Positions 1-9,504 of a stretch of 64,000 bases of DNA are shown here, piece after piece. This DNA comes from Mobilitalea sibirica. GTDB lineage: Bacteria > Bacillota > Clostridia > Lachnospirales > Lachnospiraceae. A program made the position numbers and the translations under genes. The stretch is taken from contig NZ_JAEAGR010000014.1 in assembly GCF_015999265.1 (NCBI RefSeq), forward strand, positions 1 through 64,000, in the 5' to 3' direction. The notes below the pieces were generated by a model. It did not search any database. It saw nothing but the letters and a program-made list of their open reading frames with translations, and had not been told where the DNA came from. Positions within the stretch are counted from its first letter, which is position 1; every line of letters starts with the position of its first letter.

Positions 1-199
1 TTTTTGTTGCACTCAAGGTTGGCGTAACCTGCCAATGCATAAATTCAGGGTTAAAATATTTGCTTTTTCAATGTTCAAAGGGACATATTTTTTTATATCA
101 GTTTTTCATACCAAACTTTACACTACCCAATTCGAGTCTACACCTTTACGTAGCGTCAATGTCAAGAAGTTTTTGTAACATTTTTTCAAGATGAAATTT
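1..199. other. Intergenic segment at window edge
   Basis: No coding frame, RNA gene or clear terminator could be supported here. It lies downstream of the minus-strand EAL-CBS gene. The first 60 bases are slightly richer in G and C than the rest. Confidence 0.4.
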
Positions 200-1450
200 C
201 TATCTCCATTGCTCTATCCGTTGCATAATATTATCCGGTATGCATGATATCGCCGTTTCCAACAAAGCTTTTATTGTAAGTATTCCAATATATTTCCCAT
301 ATTCTGTTACAACAATTATATCATAGAGTTTATCAATTTTTCTTAGCATCGCCAGCTTCGATACGTTAAAGATAGGAATATTTACATCTACTGATAAGAA
401 GTCCTTTTCCATAAAAGAAGATATAAAGTTATCCTCATAAAGAGATGAGCCATCATACTCCTTCATTCTTAAAGCCAGCTTATCCTTCATAATAATTCCA
501 ATCGGAATATTATCATCGACAACACACAAACCCGGAACGCATTTATTAGATTTTAACACATTATTTACACATTTAATATTATCATTCGGTGATATGCTCT
601 CTGTGTAAGTACAAATACTCTTTAAGCTGTAATTATTAATATAACTATATATTGCTAAGTTATTACTTAAGTTTATCTCCATAATTGACTCCTGTACCTC
701 CTCCCTAATTTCAGAAATCATAGTATCCGGTTTTTGTATGTAATAACCTTGTCCGTATTGTACCCCTAGCTTTATTAATGTTTTTAATTCCTCATAGGTT
801 TCAATCCCCTCTGCAATCAAAGCTATGTTAGATAATTTCGATAATTCAACTAATCCCTTCACCAGTGCATATTTTAGACAATCGGCATCAATTCCTCGGA
901 TCAGCTTCATATCCAATTTTATATAATTAGGATTTACATCACTGATTAAGTTCAAGCCGGAATAACCGGCTCCTGCATCATCTATGGCAATCTTATAATT
1001 CTGACTTCTATAATGGTTTATGGTCAGTAAAAAACCTTCCATGTCAGTGATAGCATTCTTTTCAGTTATCTCAAATATCACATTATTGGGTCTAATATTA
1101 TATTGCATAAGAAATTCTTTTGTAAAACCTTTTTTAAAATTCTCATCATGCATCGTATTTGGGTTTACATTAATAAAAAGGATTTTATTGTACGGAGGTC
1201 TCATAAATTTATATGCAGCTTCTAAGGCGGTTGTCCTACATAATAGCTCCAAATCCCACAAACGGTTATAAGTGCCTGCCACAGAAAAAAGCATCTCCGG
1301 ATTTTCTATCATACTATCACAGGTGATTCTACTCAAGGCTTCATGACCTAACACACAACCATCCTTAAGTGAAATAATCGGTTGAAAGACTGTTTTTATT
1401 TTTTTATTTTTTATTATATATTCCAATGCTTCATATCTTTTGTTATTCAT
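200..1450 (-). CDS. EAL-domain c-di-GMP phosphodiesterase with C-terminal CBS pair
   Basis: Predicted cytosolic phosphodiesterase that hydrolyses cyclic di-GMP to pGpG. The EAL domain fills about residues 15-245 and looks catalytically complete: E37-A38-L39, N94/N96, E127 in FEITE, D157-D158 in IDDAGAG, K178 in IKLD, E214 in AEGIE and Q234 in GQG. Residues about 270-405 resemble a CBS pair (CVVDDNIPIGIIMKDKLA; IVVTEYGKYIGILTIKALLE), which in other proteins binds adenosyl nucleotides, so an adenylate input to c-di-GMP turnover is plausible (inference). There is no signal peptide or membrane segment. It is transcribed alone, downstream of the trp operon terminator. Family confidence is high; the nucleotide sensed is unknown. 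Confidence 0.9.
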   Translation of the reverse strand: MNNKRYEALEYIIKNKKIKTVFQPIISLKDGCVLGHEALSRITCDSMIENPEMLFSVAGTYNRLWDLELLCRTTALEAAYKFMRPPYNKILFINVNPNTMHDENFKKGFTKEFLMQYNIRPNNVIFEITEKNAITDMEGFLLTINHYRSQNYKIAIDDAGAGYSGLNLISDVNPNYIKLDMKLIRGIDADCLKYALVKGLVELSKLSNIALIAEGIETYEELKTLIKLGVQYGQGYYIQKPDTMISEIREEVQESIMEINLSNNLAIYSYINNYSLKSICTYTESISPNDNIKCVNNVLKSNKCVPGLCVVDDNIPIGIIMKDKLALRMKEYDGSSLYEDNFISSFMEKDFLSVDVNIPIFNVSKLAMLRKIDKLYDIIVVTEYGKYIGILTIKALLETAISCIPDNIMQRIEQWR

Positions 1451-1573
1451 TTATTACCTCACACGCACTCTATTTGTCTTTATACTAACAGATGTCATAA
1501 TATAATTCGTACAAGAATTAGTAAAATTAATGTTTAGATTACGTTAATTATCCACCTAATTTACCACAATATA

Positions 1574-1603
1574 AAAGGGTGAATCTCTGCCGATACACCC
1601 TCT
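1574..1603 (-). terminator. Intrinsic terminator at the end of the trp operon
   Basis: On the minus strand GGGTG and CACCC arms are followed by TTTTATAT, 40 bases after the stop of the trpF-like gene. It is the first convincing terminator after the T-box, so all ten trp genes could be on one transcript. Confidence 0.6.
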
Positions 1604-1644
1604 TATCATAATGATTATAAAGAAATGCTTCATTTAATCTCGAA

Positions 1645-2322
1645 TTACCTACCTAGTCGTATCTTATTAACAAACTGCTCAATCTTTTCTTTCTCTTTAT
1701 AACCGGGTGATTGTTCTACTCCGGTTAACACATCCACTGCATCCGGGTTGGTCTTTGATAGGATATCAATAATATTGACCGGATTTAATCCACCGGCCAG
1801 TATAACCGGTAAGGTACTGTTATCTTTCACCTTATGAAAGGTATGAAAATTCACATTCATTCCTGTACCCCCGGGCATTGCATTGGTATAGGTATCAACC
1901 AAAATTGCTGTTATACCGGTCTTTGAAAGCTCCCTTGCAGCCATGGCAGGATCCGATATCTCAAAATCACAAAAACCTCTATCGTTAATTCTTAAAGCTT
2001 TGATCGTTTCTATCCCTAATTGCTTCAGTTCCTTTGCAATCTGTACGGTTTCTTCAAGGTTTTCTTTATAATGAAGTTGAATGATATCCGGTGATGTTTC
2101 TTTCGCTATCTGTAATACTTTATCAATCGTACCCCCGGTTACGACACAGGTTTTTACCTGTGCCGGTGTAGTGCTAATCAGCTCTCTGGCTTCTAGCACA
2201 TCCAGATTCCAAGGAACCGGTACCGGATATTCTACAACAAACCCAACAATATTAACACCTGAATTAACACATAAATTCACATCTTCTTCCTTCATTAATC
2301 CACAGATCTTAATATTTACCAT
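1645..2322 (-). CDS. TrpF-like phosphoribosylanthranilate isomerase paralog (diverged)
   Basis: A TIM-barrel protein of the TrpF family (225 aa), last gene of the trp operon. The catalytic pair of TrpF is present: C7 in KICGL and D143 in LVDT, with GGTG (151-154) and AGGLNP phosphate-binding loops. It differs from the ordinary TrpF at 6650-7264 of the same operon: the usual SxR segment after GFVF is replaced by PVPVPW, QLHGD is QLHYK, and VDVSSGVE is VDVLTGVE. It may isomerise a related phosphoribosylamine rather than phosphoribosylanthranilate (inference). The ATG at 2322 is chosen because AAAGGAG lies 5 bases before it; a longer frame to 2367 has no such site. Confidence 0.8.
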   Translation of the reverse strand: MVNIKICGLMKEEDVNLCVNSGVNIVGFVVEYPVPVPWNLDVLEARELISTTPAQVKTCVVTGGTIDKVLQIAKETSPDIIQLHYKENLEETVQIAKELKQLGIETIKALRINDRGFCDFEISDPAMAARELSKTGITAILVDTYTNAMPGGTGMNVNFHTFHKVKDNSTLPVILAGGLNPVNIIDILSKTNPDAVDVLTGVEQSPGYKEKEKIEQFVNKIRLGR

Positions 2323-2540
2323 AGTAACTCCTTTTATTAATAAAAATCCATTCTTAATACCAATCATATATTTTCATATAAAATTATAAACTTCTAAACT
2401 TCGAAGGTCATTAATGTGAAATGTAAATAATGTCAGCTATTAAGTAACCATTAAAATGAAAACCTGGTTTTATTTATATCAAAACTTAGATTTTCATAAT
2501 CATACATTTTACTGTTATTCAAGCTTACATTAGATGTTAT

Positions 2541-3329
2541 TTATGTTTTTTGTCTCTGTATACTGAGCTTATGAAACATTTCCACAGGATCTGCTGCTTT
2601 TAAGATGGCAGTTCCGACTAATACACCATGGGCACCTGCTTTTACTGCTGTCAAAACCTCCTCTGTATTGGAAATTGAACTTTCACTTAATACAAAGCCT
2701 TTGGATTTTATATTCCCGGCAATCCTTTTCGTTGTTTCAACATTCCCATCATCTATTTCCCATTCTAAAATATTGCGGTTATTGATCCCTAGAAATGTCA
2801 AAGGACATGCTTTTAATGCATCCAGCTGTTTTTTCGTATGGATTTCAACCAGTGGTTCCATTCCAAGGTCATAGGCTTGCGTTATAAGTTTCAACAGTTG
2901 CTCTGTCTCCATGATGGATGCCATTAATAATACGGAGCCGGCACCACTTCTCAAGCTATCGACCAGCTGCTCCCTGGTATTGATAAAGTCTTTTCTAAGT
3001 ACAGGAACAGATACTGCTTCTGCTATCATAGAAAGCATCTCTAAGGAACCCCCATAATGCTCCTTCTCCGTAACGACTGAGATAATCGGAGCACCGGCAT
3101 CCACCAAAGCCTTAGCATAGTTGATTGGATCCCGGACACCAAGTAATTCACCTTCTTTTGGTGATTTTCGCTTAATGTCCGGAATCACCGGTATAATTCC
3201 TTCCTGATACCGTTTCCAAAGAGCTTTCGTACATGCACCACTCAAGGGTATCCCTTCTAAAATATTACTATACATGCTTTTTTTATTTATTTCTGCTTTC
3301 TTAAATTTGCTATTATTGTCTTCCTTCAT
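2541..3329 (-). CDS. TrpC-like indole-3-glycerol-phosphate synthase paralog (diverged)
   Basis: TIM-barrel protein of the indole-glycerol-phosphate synthase family (262 aa), second copy in this operon. Catalytic lysines K53 and K113 (VLRKDF), E162 (LVEIH), the GINNRN loop (N183/N184) and the E-S pair of SES near the end are kept, but the invariant first glutamate of the family (E in EVKKASPS) is aspartate D51, and the ESGI loop reads ESSI. An N-terminal tail rich in Lys and Asn (1-20) is unlike the other copy. It lies between the trpD-like and trpF-like paralogs, so the three probably act in sequence. Substrate unknown; a slow true TrpC is the alternative. Confidence 0.8.
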   Translation of the reverse strand: MKEDNNSKFKKAEINKKSMYSNILEGIPLSGACTKALWKRYQEGIIPVIPDIKRKSPKEGELLGVRDPINYAKALVDAGAPIISVVTEKEHYGGSLEMLSMIAEAVSVPVLRKDFINTREQLVDSLRSGAGSVLLMASIMETEQLLKLITQAYDLGMEPLVEIHTKKQLDALKACPLTFLGINNRNILEWEIDDGNVETTKRIAGNIKSKGFVLSESSISNTEEVLTAVKAGAHGVLVGTAILKAADPVEMFHKLSIQRQKT

Positions 3330-3448
3330 AATTTATATCACCTTGTATATAAAGTTTCACCTCTTAGCAAGAACACCCGGCTAATGATATTTTGTTAATA
3401 TAGAAGTAACTCATATCACTACCGAAACCAGTCATTGCCTTTCGATTG

Positions 3449-4480
3449 CTATTTTATCTTTTTATATTCATGGGAAGCCTCAATCAACTGATTTAATTTT
3501 ACCTGAGCTGCACCACTGTCTATTATTTCGCCAGCCAATTTAATACCTTCTTTCATTGAGGCTGCTTTGTCTCCGATCATTAACGCACCGGCTGCATTCA
3601 ATATAACAGCCTGACGGCGGGGCCCTTTATCTTTACCTGAAAATACATCCTTAATCATCACAGAATTTGCTTCCGGGGTGCCGGTTGCTATTTCCTCAAG
3701 AGAACAACGACTTAGACCGAAATCTTCCGGTGCTATCTCATAACTTGTTATGATACCGTTATTTAATTCGTTCACTCTGGTTTTTCCTAAAAGAGATATT
3801 TCATCCAAACCATCCGTTCCATGAACAAACAATGCTCTCGTATAACCAATGGAGTCTGCCACATGAGCAACGGTATCCAAAAGCTCCGGTTTATAAACTC
3901 CCATAACATGGCGGGATGCTTTGGATGGATTAATCAAAGGTCCTATGATTGTATAAAAAATCGTTTTTATCCCCAGATCCTTCTCCGGCGGAAGAACCTT
4001 CCCCATAACCGGGTGGAATAAGGGAGCATATAGGAATGCAATCCCTACATCTTCAATAAGTTTTTCAACAGCCTTAGGACTTTGGTTAATATGAACTCCC
4101 AAGGCTTCCAAGACATCAGCACTTCCCGATAAACTTGATATGGATCTACTACCATGCTTTGCCACAGGTATTCCTCCAGCAGCTGCTACAAATGCTACAG
4201 CTGTAGAAATATTAAAGGTACTTAATCCTCCTCCGGTACCACAGGTATCCATCAGCTCCTCCTCCACTGCAGGAGTGATTTTAATACAATGATCCCGCAT
4301 GGCCTGAGCGATTGCAGTTATCTCAGTCAGTGTCGGTCCCTTCATTAAAAGAGCCACTTGAAAACCGGCAATCTGGACATCACTCAGCTCATCATTTTTT
4401 ATGGCTACGATTAAACTATATGCTTCCTCTGCCGTAAGGTCCTGTCTTGCAGTTAATTTTTGCAATATATTTTTTATCAT
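3449..4480 (-). CDS. TrpD-like anthranilate phosphoribosyltransferase paralog (diverged)
   Basis: Class of phosphoribosyltransferases that join PRPP to an aromatic amine (343 aa). NIST (90-93), KHG (108-110) and the Mg-binding D226-E227 pair are present, so a PRPP-type reaction is possible. However the GTGGD motif is shortened to GTGGG (81-85; no Asp), the Asn of KHGNRS is S111, the SxSGSADVLE loop has Leu for Lys, and the anthranilate-binding Arg (PVRKELG in the normal copy) is E166 (PPEKDLG). These changes suggest a different acceptor or loss of function. The ATG at 4480 follows GGAAGGAGG by 6 bases. It starts the extra D-C-F trio, 218 bases after trpA with no visible terminator between. 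Confidence 0.8.
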   Translation of the reverse strand: MIKNILQKLTARQDLTAEEAYSLIVAIKNDELSDVQIAGFQVALLMKGPTLTEITAIAQAMRDHCIKITPAVEEELMDTCGTGGGLSTFNISTAVAFVAAAGGIPVAKHGSRSISSLSGSADVLEALGVHINQSPKAVEKLIEDVGIAFLYAPLFHPVMGKVLPPEKDLGIKTIFYTIIGPLINPSKASRHVMGVYKPELLDTVAHVADSIGYTRALFVHGTDGLDEISLLGKTRVNELNNGIITSYEIAPEDFGLSRCSLEEIATGTPEANSVMIKDVFSGKDKGPRRQAVILNAAGALMIGDKAASMKEGIKLAGEIIDSGAAQVKLNQLIEASHEYKKIK

Positions 4481-4698
4481 GCAAATCCTCCTTCCAATAA
4501 CCAATAAAGGCTCTAAATTATTTTTATGAATCTTAGAAACCTATGATTTAACTTACTTATTTGATTCGTCACATTACCTGCTTATTACTTCATTTCTTAT
4601 CAAATAGCTATATACTACATTAATAGTATGAAATTCTCTGGCCATCCTATCAGCTTAAGATAAAGATATTATATATTAGTAAATCTATTAATTTAAAT

Positions 4699-5472
4699 CT
4701 AAGATACAACAGCTTCCTTCATTTTGCGAACATATTCCTTAACATAAGGGGTACATTCATTCCCATATTGCTCTACAATTTTTACAATAGCGCTGCCGAC
4801 TATAACACCATCTGAAAACTTTGCCATCTCCGCAGCCTGCAAGGGAGTAGAGATCCCAAAACCAATGGCACAGGGAATGTCTTTTATTTCCTTAACAAGG
4901 CGGACCATTTCTTCGGCATCATTGTTAATCTCATTGCGGACCCCAGTAACACCCATGGAGGAAACACAATACAAAAAGCCCTCTGCCTCTTTTACAATCA
5001 TTGCGATACGCTCTTTTGATGTCGGTGCAATCATAGAAATTAATTTAACCCCATATTCGTTGCAATAAGGTTTCAGCTCTTCACTCTCCTCAAAAGGTAA
5101 ATCCGGAATAATTAAAGCATCCACTTCAATTTCACTACATCTTTTTAAGAAGCGCTCTGTACCATAGGTATAGACCGGATTGATATAGGTCATAAATGCA
5201 ATCGCCGTATCACAGCTTTTTCGAATTCTTGCAACCATATCAAAGATCTGATCGGTCGTTACCCCGCCCGACAATGCTCTAGCATCTGCATCCTGAATTA
5301 TGGGACCTTCTGCTATGGGATCCGAGAACGGAATACCCAACTCAATTAAATCCGCCCCCGCTTCTGCCATTTGAAGCACCAATTGCTGCGTAACCTCAAG
5401 GGAGGGATCTCCTGCGGTAATAAACGGTATAAATGCTTTTCCTTGTGAAAATGCCCGTTCTATTCTATTCAT
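4699..5472 (-). CDS. trpA: Tryptophan synthase alpha chain
   Basis: Cleaves indole-3-glycerol phosphate to indole and glyceraldehyde 3-phosphate and passes indole to TrpB. The alpha-chain hallmark [14 protein letters not shown] carries the two catalytic acids (Glu and Asp), and GVTG plus GFGIS phosphate-binding loops follow. Length 257 aa is usual. Its start overlaps the end of trpB by 8 bases, consistent with translational coupling and equal amounts of the two subunits. Confidence 0.96.
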   Translation of the reverse strand: MNRIERAFSQGKAFIPFITAGDPSLEVTQQLVLQMAEAGADLIELGIPFSDPIAEGPIIQDADARALSGGVTTDQIFDMVARIRKSCDTAIAFMTYINPVYTYGTERFLKRCSEIEVDALIIPDLPFEESEELKPYCNEYGVKLISMIAPTSKERIAMIVKEAEGFLYCVSSMGVTGVRNEINNDAEEMVRLVKEIKDIPCAIGFGISTPLQAAEMAKFSDGVIVGSAIVKIVEQYGNECTPYVKEYVRKMKEAVVS

Positions 5473-6649
5473 TAATCTGCACCCCCCTATAACGAGCTAT
5501 CTGTGCCACATCCTTATCTCCTCTACCGGAAAGATTAATCACCATGATCTGATCCTTACCCATATCCGGTGCCAGTTTTTTAGCATAAGCCACTGCATGG
5601 GCGCTCTCTACAGCCGGAATAATACCTTCCATGCGAGATAGATATTCAAAGCCTTCAATTGCTTCCCTGTCTGTGACAGGTACATACTCCGCTCGACCAC
5701 AATCATTCAGATAGGCATGCTCGGGACCAATACCCGGATAATCAAGTCCGGCAGAGATGGAATATACCGGAGCAATCTGTCCATATTCATCCTGGCAAAA
5801 ATAAGATTTCATACCATGAAAGATACCTATGGTTCCGGTCGCCATAGTTGCAGCGGTTTTATCCGTATCAACTCCATCTCCTGCTGCCTCACAGCCAATT
5901 AAGCGAACCTCTTTATGGTTAATAAATTCATGAAAAATTCCCATCGCATTGCTTCCGCCGCCGACACAGGCCAACACAGCATCCGGCAGTCTTCCTTCTA
6001 TCATAAGTAGCTGCTCCTTTACTTCACGTCCTATGATACTTTGAAAGTCCCTTACAATCGTTGGAAACGGATGAGGCCCCATAACCGATCCTAAAACATA
6101 ATGGGTATCCTCCACTCTTTTTGTCCATTCCCGCATGGTTTCATTCACCGCATCCTTAAGGGTTTGGGTACCCGAAGTTACAGCATGAACCCTTGCCCCC
6201 AATAGCTCCATACGAAACACATTAAGGGCCTGACGCTCGGTATCTTCCTTTCCCATAAATATCTCGCATTCCATTCCCAGTAATGCAGCCGCCGTTGCCG
6301 TAGCCACTCCATGCTGTCCTGCACCGGTTTCTGCTATGACTCTGGTCTTACCCATCTTCTTAGCAAGCAGCACCTGCCCAAGAACATTATTAATCTTATG
6401 GGAGCCGGTATGATTTAAATCCTCTCTTTTAAGATAGATCTTTGCACCACCTAAATCCTTGGTCATCTTTTCGGCATAATATAAAAGAGATGGTCGTCCG
6501 GCATAGTTATTCAACAGATCATTTAGTTCTTCGCAAAATTCTTCGTCTTTTTTGTACTTTTCATAAGCCTGTTCCAGTTCAATAATCGCATTCATTAAGG
6601 TTTCAGGAATATACTGTCCCCCATGTATGCCAAATCTTCCCTTAGACAT
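5465..6649 (-). CDS. trpB: Tryptophan synthase beta chain
   Basis: PLP enzyme that condenses indole with serine to give tryptophan. HTGSHKINN contains the PLP-binding lysine, ETGAGQHG and GGGSNAMG form the substrate and phosphate sites. At 394 aa with direct trpA coupling it is the standard TrpB1 type, not TrpB2. Its ATG abuts the trpF stop codon (TAGATG) and its end overlaps trpA. Confidence 0.97.
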   Translation of the reverse strand: MSKGRFGIHGGQYIPETLMNAIIELEQAYEKYKKDEEFCEELNDLLNNYAGRPSLLYYAEKMTKDLGGAKIYLKREDLNHTGSHKINNVLGQVLLAKKMGKTRVIAETGAGQHGVATATAAALLGMECEIFMGKEDTERQALNVFRMELLGARVHAVTSGTQTLKDAVNETMREWTKRVEDTHYVLGSVMGPHPFPTIVRDFQSIIGREVKEQLLMIEGRLPDAVLACVGGGSNAMGIFHEFINHKEVRLIGCEAAGDGVDTDKTAATMATGTIGIFHGMKSYFCQDEYGQIAPVYSISAGLDYPGIGPEHAYLNDCGRAEYVPVTDREAIEGFEYLSRMEGIIPAVESAHAVAYAKKLAPDMGKDQIMVINLSGRGDKDVAQIARYRGVQINE

Positions 6650-7264
6650 CTATCTCACACTCCTTATCTTAGTAACAATTGCTTTAATTTTATCCGGATC
6701 TTTTAATCCGTTAGTTTCTACTCCGCTGCTGACATCGATACAATAAGGCCGACACTTTATTACGGCATTCATAATATTACCTTCATGAATACCCCCTGCC
6801 AGAAAAAACGGTTTGCCTACATCCTTAATCAGGTTCCAATTAAATACTTCTCCGCTGCCGCCGTATAAGTCTTTCTTATAAGTATCCAAAAGGGTATAAT
6901 CCGCCATGGTCTGTTTCTCCACATCCATATTTCGTCCGTCCCCTATTCTGATTGCCTTAATGATCGGATTGGGAATTAATTTTCTTAGTTTCCTCATATA
7001 TTCATCATCTTCATCCCCATGCAGCTGTACCAGATCAAGAATTCCCATCTTGCATAAATGTTCAATTCTTTTAATATCTTCATTAACGAAGACCCCTACG
7101 GACTGGATGGTTGGATTTAGTAGAAGTTTTAATTGCCTTGCCTGTTCATCACTGACCTGCCTTTTACTTTCTGCGAATACAAAGCCGATGTAATCCGGAA
7201 GTACTTCATTCACAGCTTCAATATCAGTTTTTTGGGTTAACCCACAGATTTTTATCTTAGTCAT
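6650..7264 (-). CDS. trpF: Phosphoribosylanthranilate isomerase
   Basis: Converts phosphoribosylanthranilate to its deoxyribulose form. All classic TrpF features are present: KICGL (catalytic Cys), the ESKR segment after GFVF, QLHGDED, LLDT (catalytic Asp), GGSGEVFNW and VDVSSGVE. This makes it the housekeeping copy compared with the divergent one at 1645-2322. ATG 7264 fits the family N terminus (MTKIKICGL); the longer frame to 7306 adds residues unlike TrpF. Confidence 0.94.
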   Translation of the reverse strand: MTKIKICGLTQKTDIEAVNEVLPDYIGFVFAESKRQVSDEQARQLKLLLNPTIQSVGVFVNEDIKRIEHLCKMGILDLVQLHGDEDDEYMRKLRKLIPNPIIKAIRIGDGRNMDVEKQTMADYTLLDTYKKDLYGGSGEVFNWNLIKDVGKPFFLAGGIHEGNIMNAVIKCRPYCIDVSSGVETNGLKDPDKIKAIVTKIRSVR

Positions 7265-7503
7265 GTTCCTACTACCCTTCCTTCCTATCCTTAAGAACCA
7301 TCCCATTAATCCCAGATCAATTCACATTTGTCCTGGCGTATAGAATGAATTCGTGATTTTATGCACCTTGACGTATGGTCCTGCAGATTATGTATCCAGC
7401 TGAGAACGTTATGCCTCATGTGCTTGGCACGTTTCATTGCCTTTCTTAATCCATATGCTCAGATATTCTCCTTTGCATGATACCTACTTACTAATCTACG
7501 TAT
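7265..7503. other. trpC-trpF gap with GC-richer, hairpin-prone sequence
   Basis: No gene is seen. Between about 7325 and 7450 the base composition is less AT-rich than the other gaps in this operon and includes a short imperfect hairpin (AACGTTATGCC with GGCACGTT). It might be a remnant of a repeat element or an internal regulatory site; neither can be shown here. Confidence 0.35.
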
Positions 7504-8304
7504 TTAGCTTAAACCCCGTAATTCACTAATCATCCTACCCTTATCCGAACTTTTCATTAGAGTTTCGCCGATTAACACTGCATTTACTCCGGCATCCATA
7601 AGCTCCTTGATCTGTCTATGGGACTTTATTCCGCTTTCTGCCACAAAACAGATTTCTTTGGGAACAAGTTCACGCAGGCGAATACTGTTATGAATATCTA
7701 CCTCAAAGGTCTGTAGATTACGATTATTTACGCCGATCACCCTGGCCCCGGCTTCTATGGCTGATCGAATTTCCTCCTCATTATGTGCTTCTACCAAAGT
7801 AGAAAGACCCAGTTCATCACAAAGCTTAATAAAGCGTTCTATGGTTTTCGTATCCAGCAGAGAACAGATAAGGAGTATTGCATCCGCACCGATTATCTTT
7901 GCTTCATAGATCTGATATTCATCAATGATAAAATCCTTTCGCAGAACCGGGATATGAACCTGACCACTGATTTCCCTTAGATAATCCTTGCTCCCTTTAA
8001 AAAATTCCGGTTCTGTAAGAACTGAGATTGCATCTGCTCCAGCTGCCTCATATTCCCTTGCTATCGTAAGGTATGGAAAATCCTCTGCTATGATCCCTTT
8101 CGAGGGAGAGGCTTTTTTCACCTCACAGATAAAAGATACATCCTTTCTCATAAGTACTCTCTCAAATGCAAAGGCTTCCCTGCTATGAAAGCTTCTGGTA
8201 GTCCCTCTTTCATAGATAAAATCCATCAATTCGCTCTGAGGAAGTTCTTCCTTCGATTTGTTTACCCGTAATCTCGTAGCTTCAGCAATTTTATTAAGTA
8301 TCAT
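7504..8304 (-). CDS. trpC: Indole-3-glycerol-phosphate synthase
   Basis: Closes the indole ring to give indole-3-glycerol phosphate. It has the full active-site set: E and K of CEVKKASPSKG, K of VLRKDFI, E of LVEAH, NN of GVNNRNL and ES of VAESGI. Length 266 aa is normal. It is the orthodox copy, compared with the Asp51 variant at 2541-3329. AAAAGGCAGG lies 6 bases before the ATG. Confidence 0.95.
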   Translation of the reverse strand: MILNKIAEATRLRVNKSKEELPQSELMDFIYERGTTRSFHSREAFAFERVLMRKDVSFICEVKKASPSKGIIAEDFPYLTIAREYEAAGADAISVLTEPEFFKGSKDYLREISGQVHIPVLRKDFIIDEYQIYEAKIIGADAILLICSLLDTKTIERFIKLCDELGLSTLVEAHNEEEIRSAIEAGARVIGVNNRNLQTFEVDIHNSIRLRELVPKEICFVAESGIKSHRQIKELMDAGVNAVLIGETLMKSSDKGRMISELRGLS

Positions 8305-8335
8305 GGTATACCTGCCTTTTATTTATCTTATTTTT

Positions 8336-8382
8336 ATCTTCATTCTTTAAAGTCTAATTAAAGTATTAATCTTCATTCTTTA
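8336..8382. repeat. 14-bp direct repeat in the trpD-trpC gap
   Basis: ATCTTCATTCTTTA occurs at 8336-8349 and again at 8369-8382, one of few repeated words in the gap. Function unknown; may be chance in AT-rich DNA. Confidence 0.5.
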
Positions 8383-8490
8383 CGCTTTATTCTTGTGATA
8401 AAGTAATTTAATAATAAATATTGAAATCCATTAAGCTTTTACTTGCTTATCATCCTTAATAATTAACTTACTATATTAAGCCTTATTAAG

Positions 8491-9504
8491 TTAACTTGTT
8501 GCATTTGACAGCCGGATGAATTGCTCCAGCTTTTCTCTTGCTTTACCGCTGTCAATCATATTCGCAGCCAATTTCACACATTCCCTTAAGGTAATATTGT
8601 TATAGGACATATAAAGACATACGGCTGAGTTAAGTAATACGATATCCCGCTTTGGTCCTTTCTCACCCTCCAGTATGCTTCTTGCTATACCAGCATTTTC
8701 GGCCGGATCACCACCGACTAATTCCTGCGGATTACAAAATTCAAAACCGAACTGTCTAGGATCCAGAAAAAAGCTGTTAATCTTACCATTATTGACTTCA
8801 CATACAGTAGTTTTCGCACATAAACTGACTTCGTCAAGACCATCATGCCCATGAACCACCATAGCCCTCTTTACTCCCAGGTTCGCCAGTACACTAGCCA
8901 TAGGTGCTACCAGATTTTCATCATAGACTCCCAGAAGCTGAAGATTAGCCTCAGCCGGGCTGGATAATGGTCCAAGAATATTAAAAATGGTACGAACACC
9001 CAACTCTTTTCTAACCGGGGCCGCATACTTCATGGATGAATGATAAAAAGGTGCAAACATAAAGCATAGCCCAATTTCTTTTAAAATCTTCTCACTCATC
9101 GAAGGTGTGATATCGATTTTTACACCTAAGGCCTCCAAAACATCGGCACTGCCACATTTACTTGATACACTTCGATTACCGTGCTTTGCCACCGGAATTC
9201 CTGCAGCCGATATGACAAAGGAGGAAATGGTTGATATGTTGAAGGTATTTGCTTCATCCCCACCGGTACCTACTATATCCATGACATCCCCTTCGTGTTT
9301 TAGTTTAGTTCCGTAATGTCGCATCACCATGGCACAGGCGGTTATCTCATCAATCGTCTCACCCTTCATTCGCATGGAGGTTAAAAATCCCGCAATCTGT
9401 GCATTGGTGGCGTTACCGCTCATAATTTCATCCATAACTGCTTTCGTCATTTCTAGGGATAGATCTTCTCTGTTTAATATCTTATAAATTGCCTGTTGTA
9501 TCAT
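8491..9504 (-). CDS. trpD: Anthranilate phosphoribosyltransferase
   Basis: Transfers the phosphoribosyl group of PRPP to anthranilate. All key motifs are intact: GTGGD (79-83), NIST, KHGNRS (N110), SADVLE, PVRKELG with the anthranilate-binding Arg (R165), RTIFNILGPL and the Mg-binding DGLDE. Its first 23 bases overlap the end of trpG, a usual coupling in trp operons. This is the housekeeping copy beside the divergent one at 3449-4480. Confidence 0.96.
   Translation of the reverse strand: MIQQAIYKILNREDLSLEMTKAVMDEIMSGNATNAQIAGFLTSMRMKGETIDEITACAMVMRHYGTKLKHEGDVMDIVGTGGDEANTFNISTISSFVISAAGIPVAKHGNRSVSSKCGSADVLEALGVKIDITPSMSEKILKEIGLCFMFAPFYHSSMKYAAPVRKELGVRTIFNILGPLSSPAEANLQLLGVYDENLVAPMASVLANLGVKRAMVVHGHDGLDEVSLCAKTTVCEVNNGKINSFFLDPRQFGFEFCNPQELVGGDPAENAGIARSILEGEKGPKRDIVLLNSAVCLYMSYNNITLRECVKLAANMIDSGKAREKLEQFIRLSNATS

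Noticed and set aside
1645-4480. Assembly duplication of trpD, trpC and trpF
   Set aside because: The two sets differ widely in sequence, spacing and key residues, so they are true paralogs.
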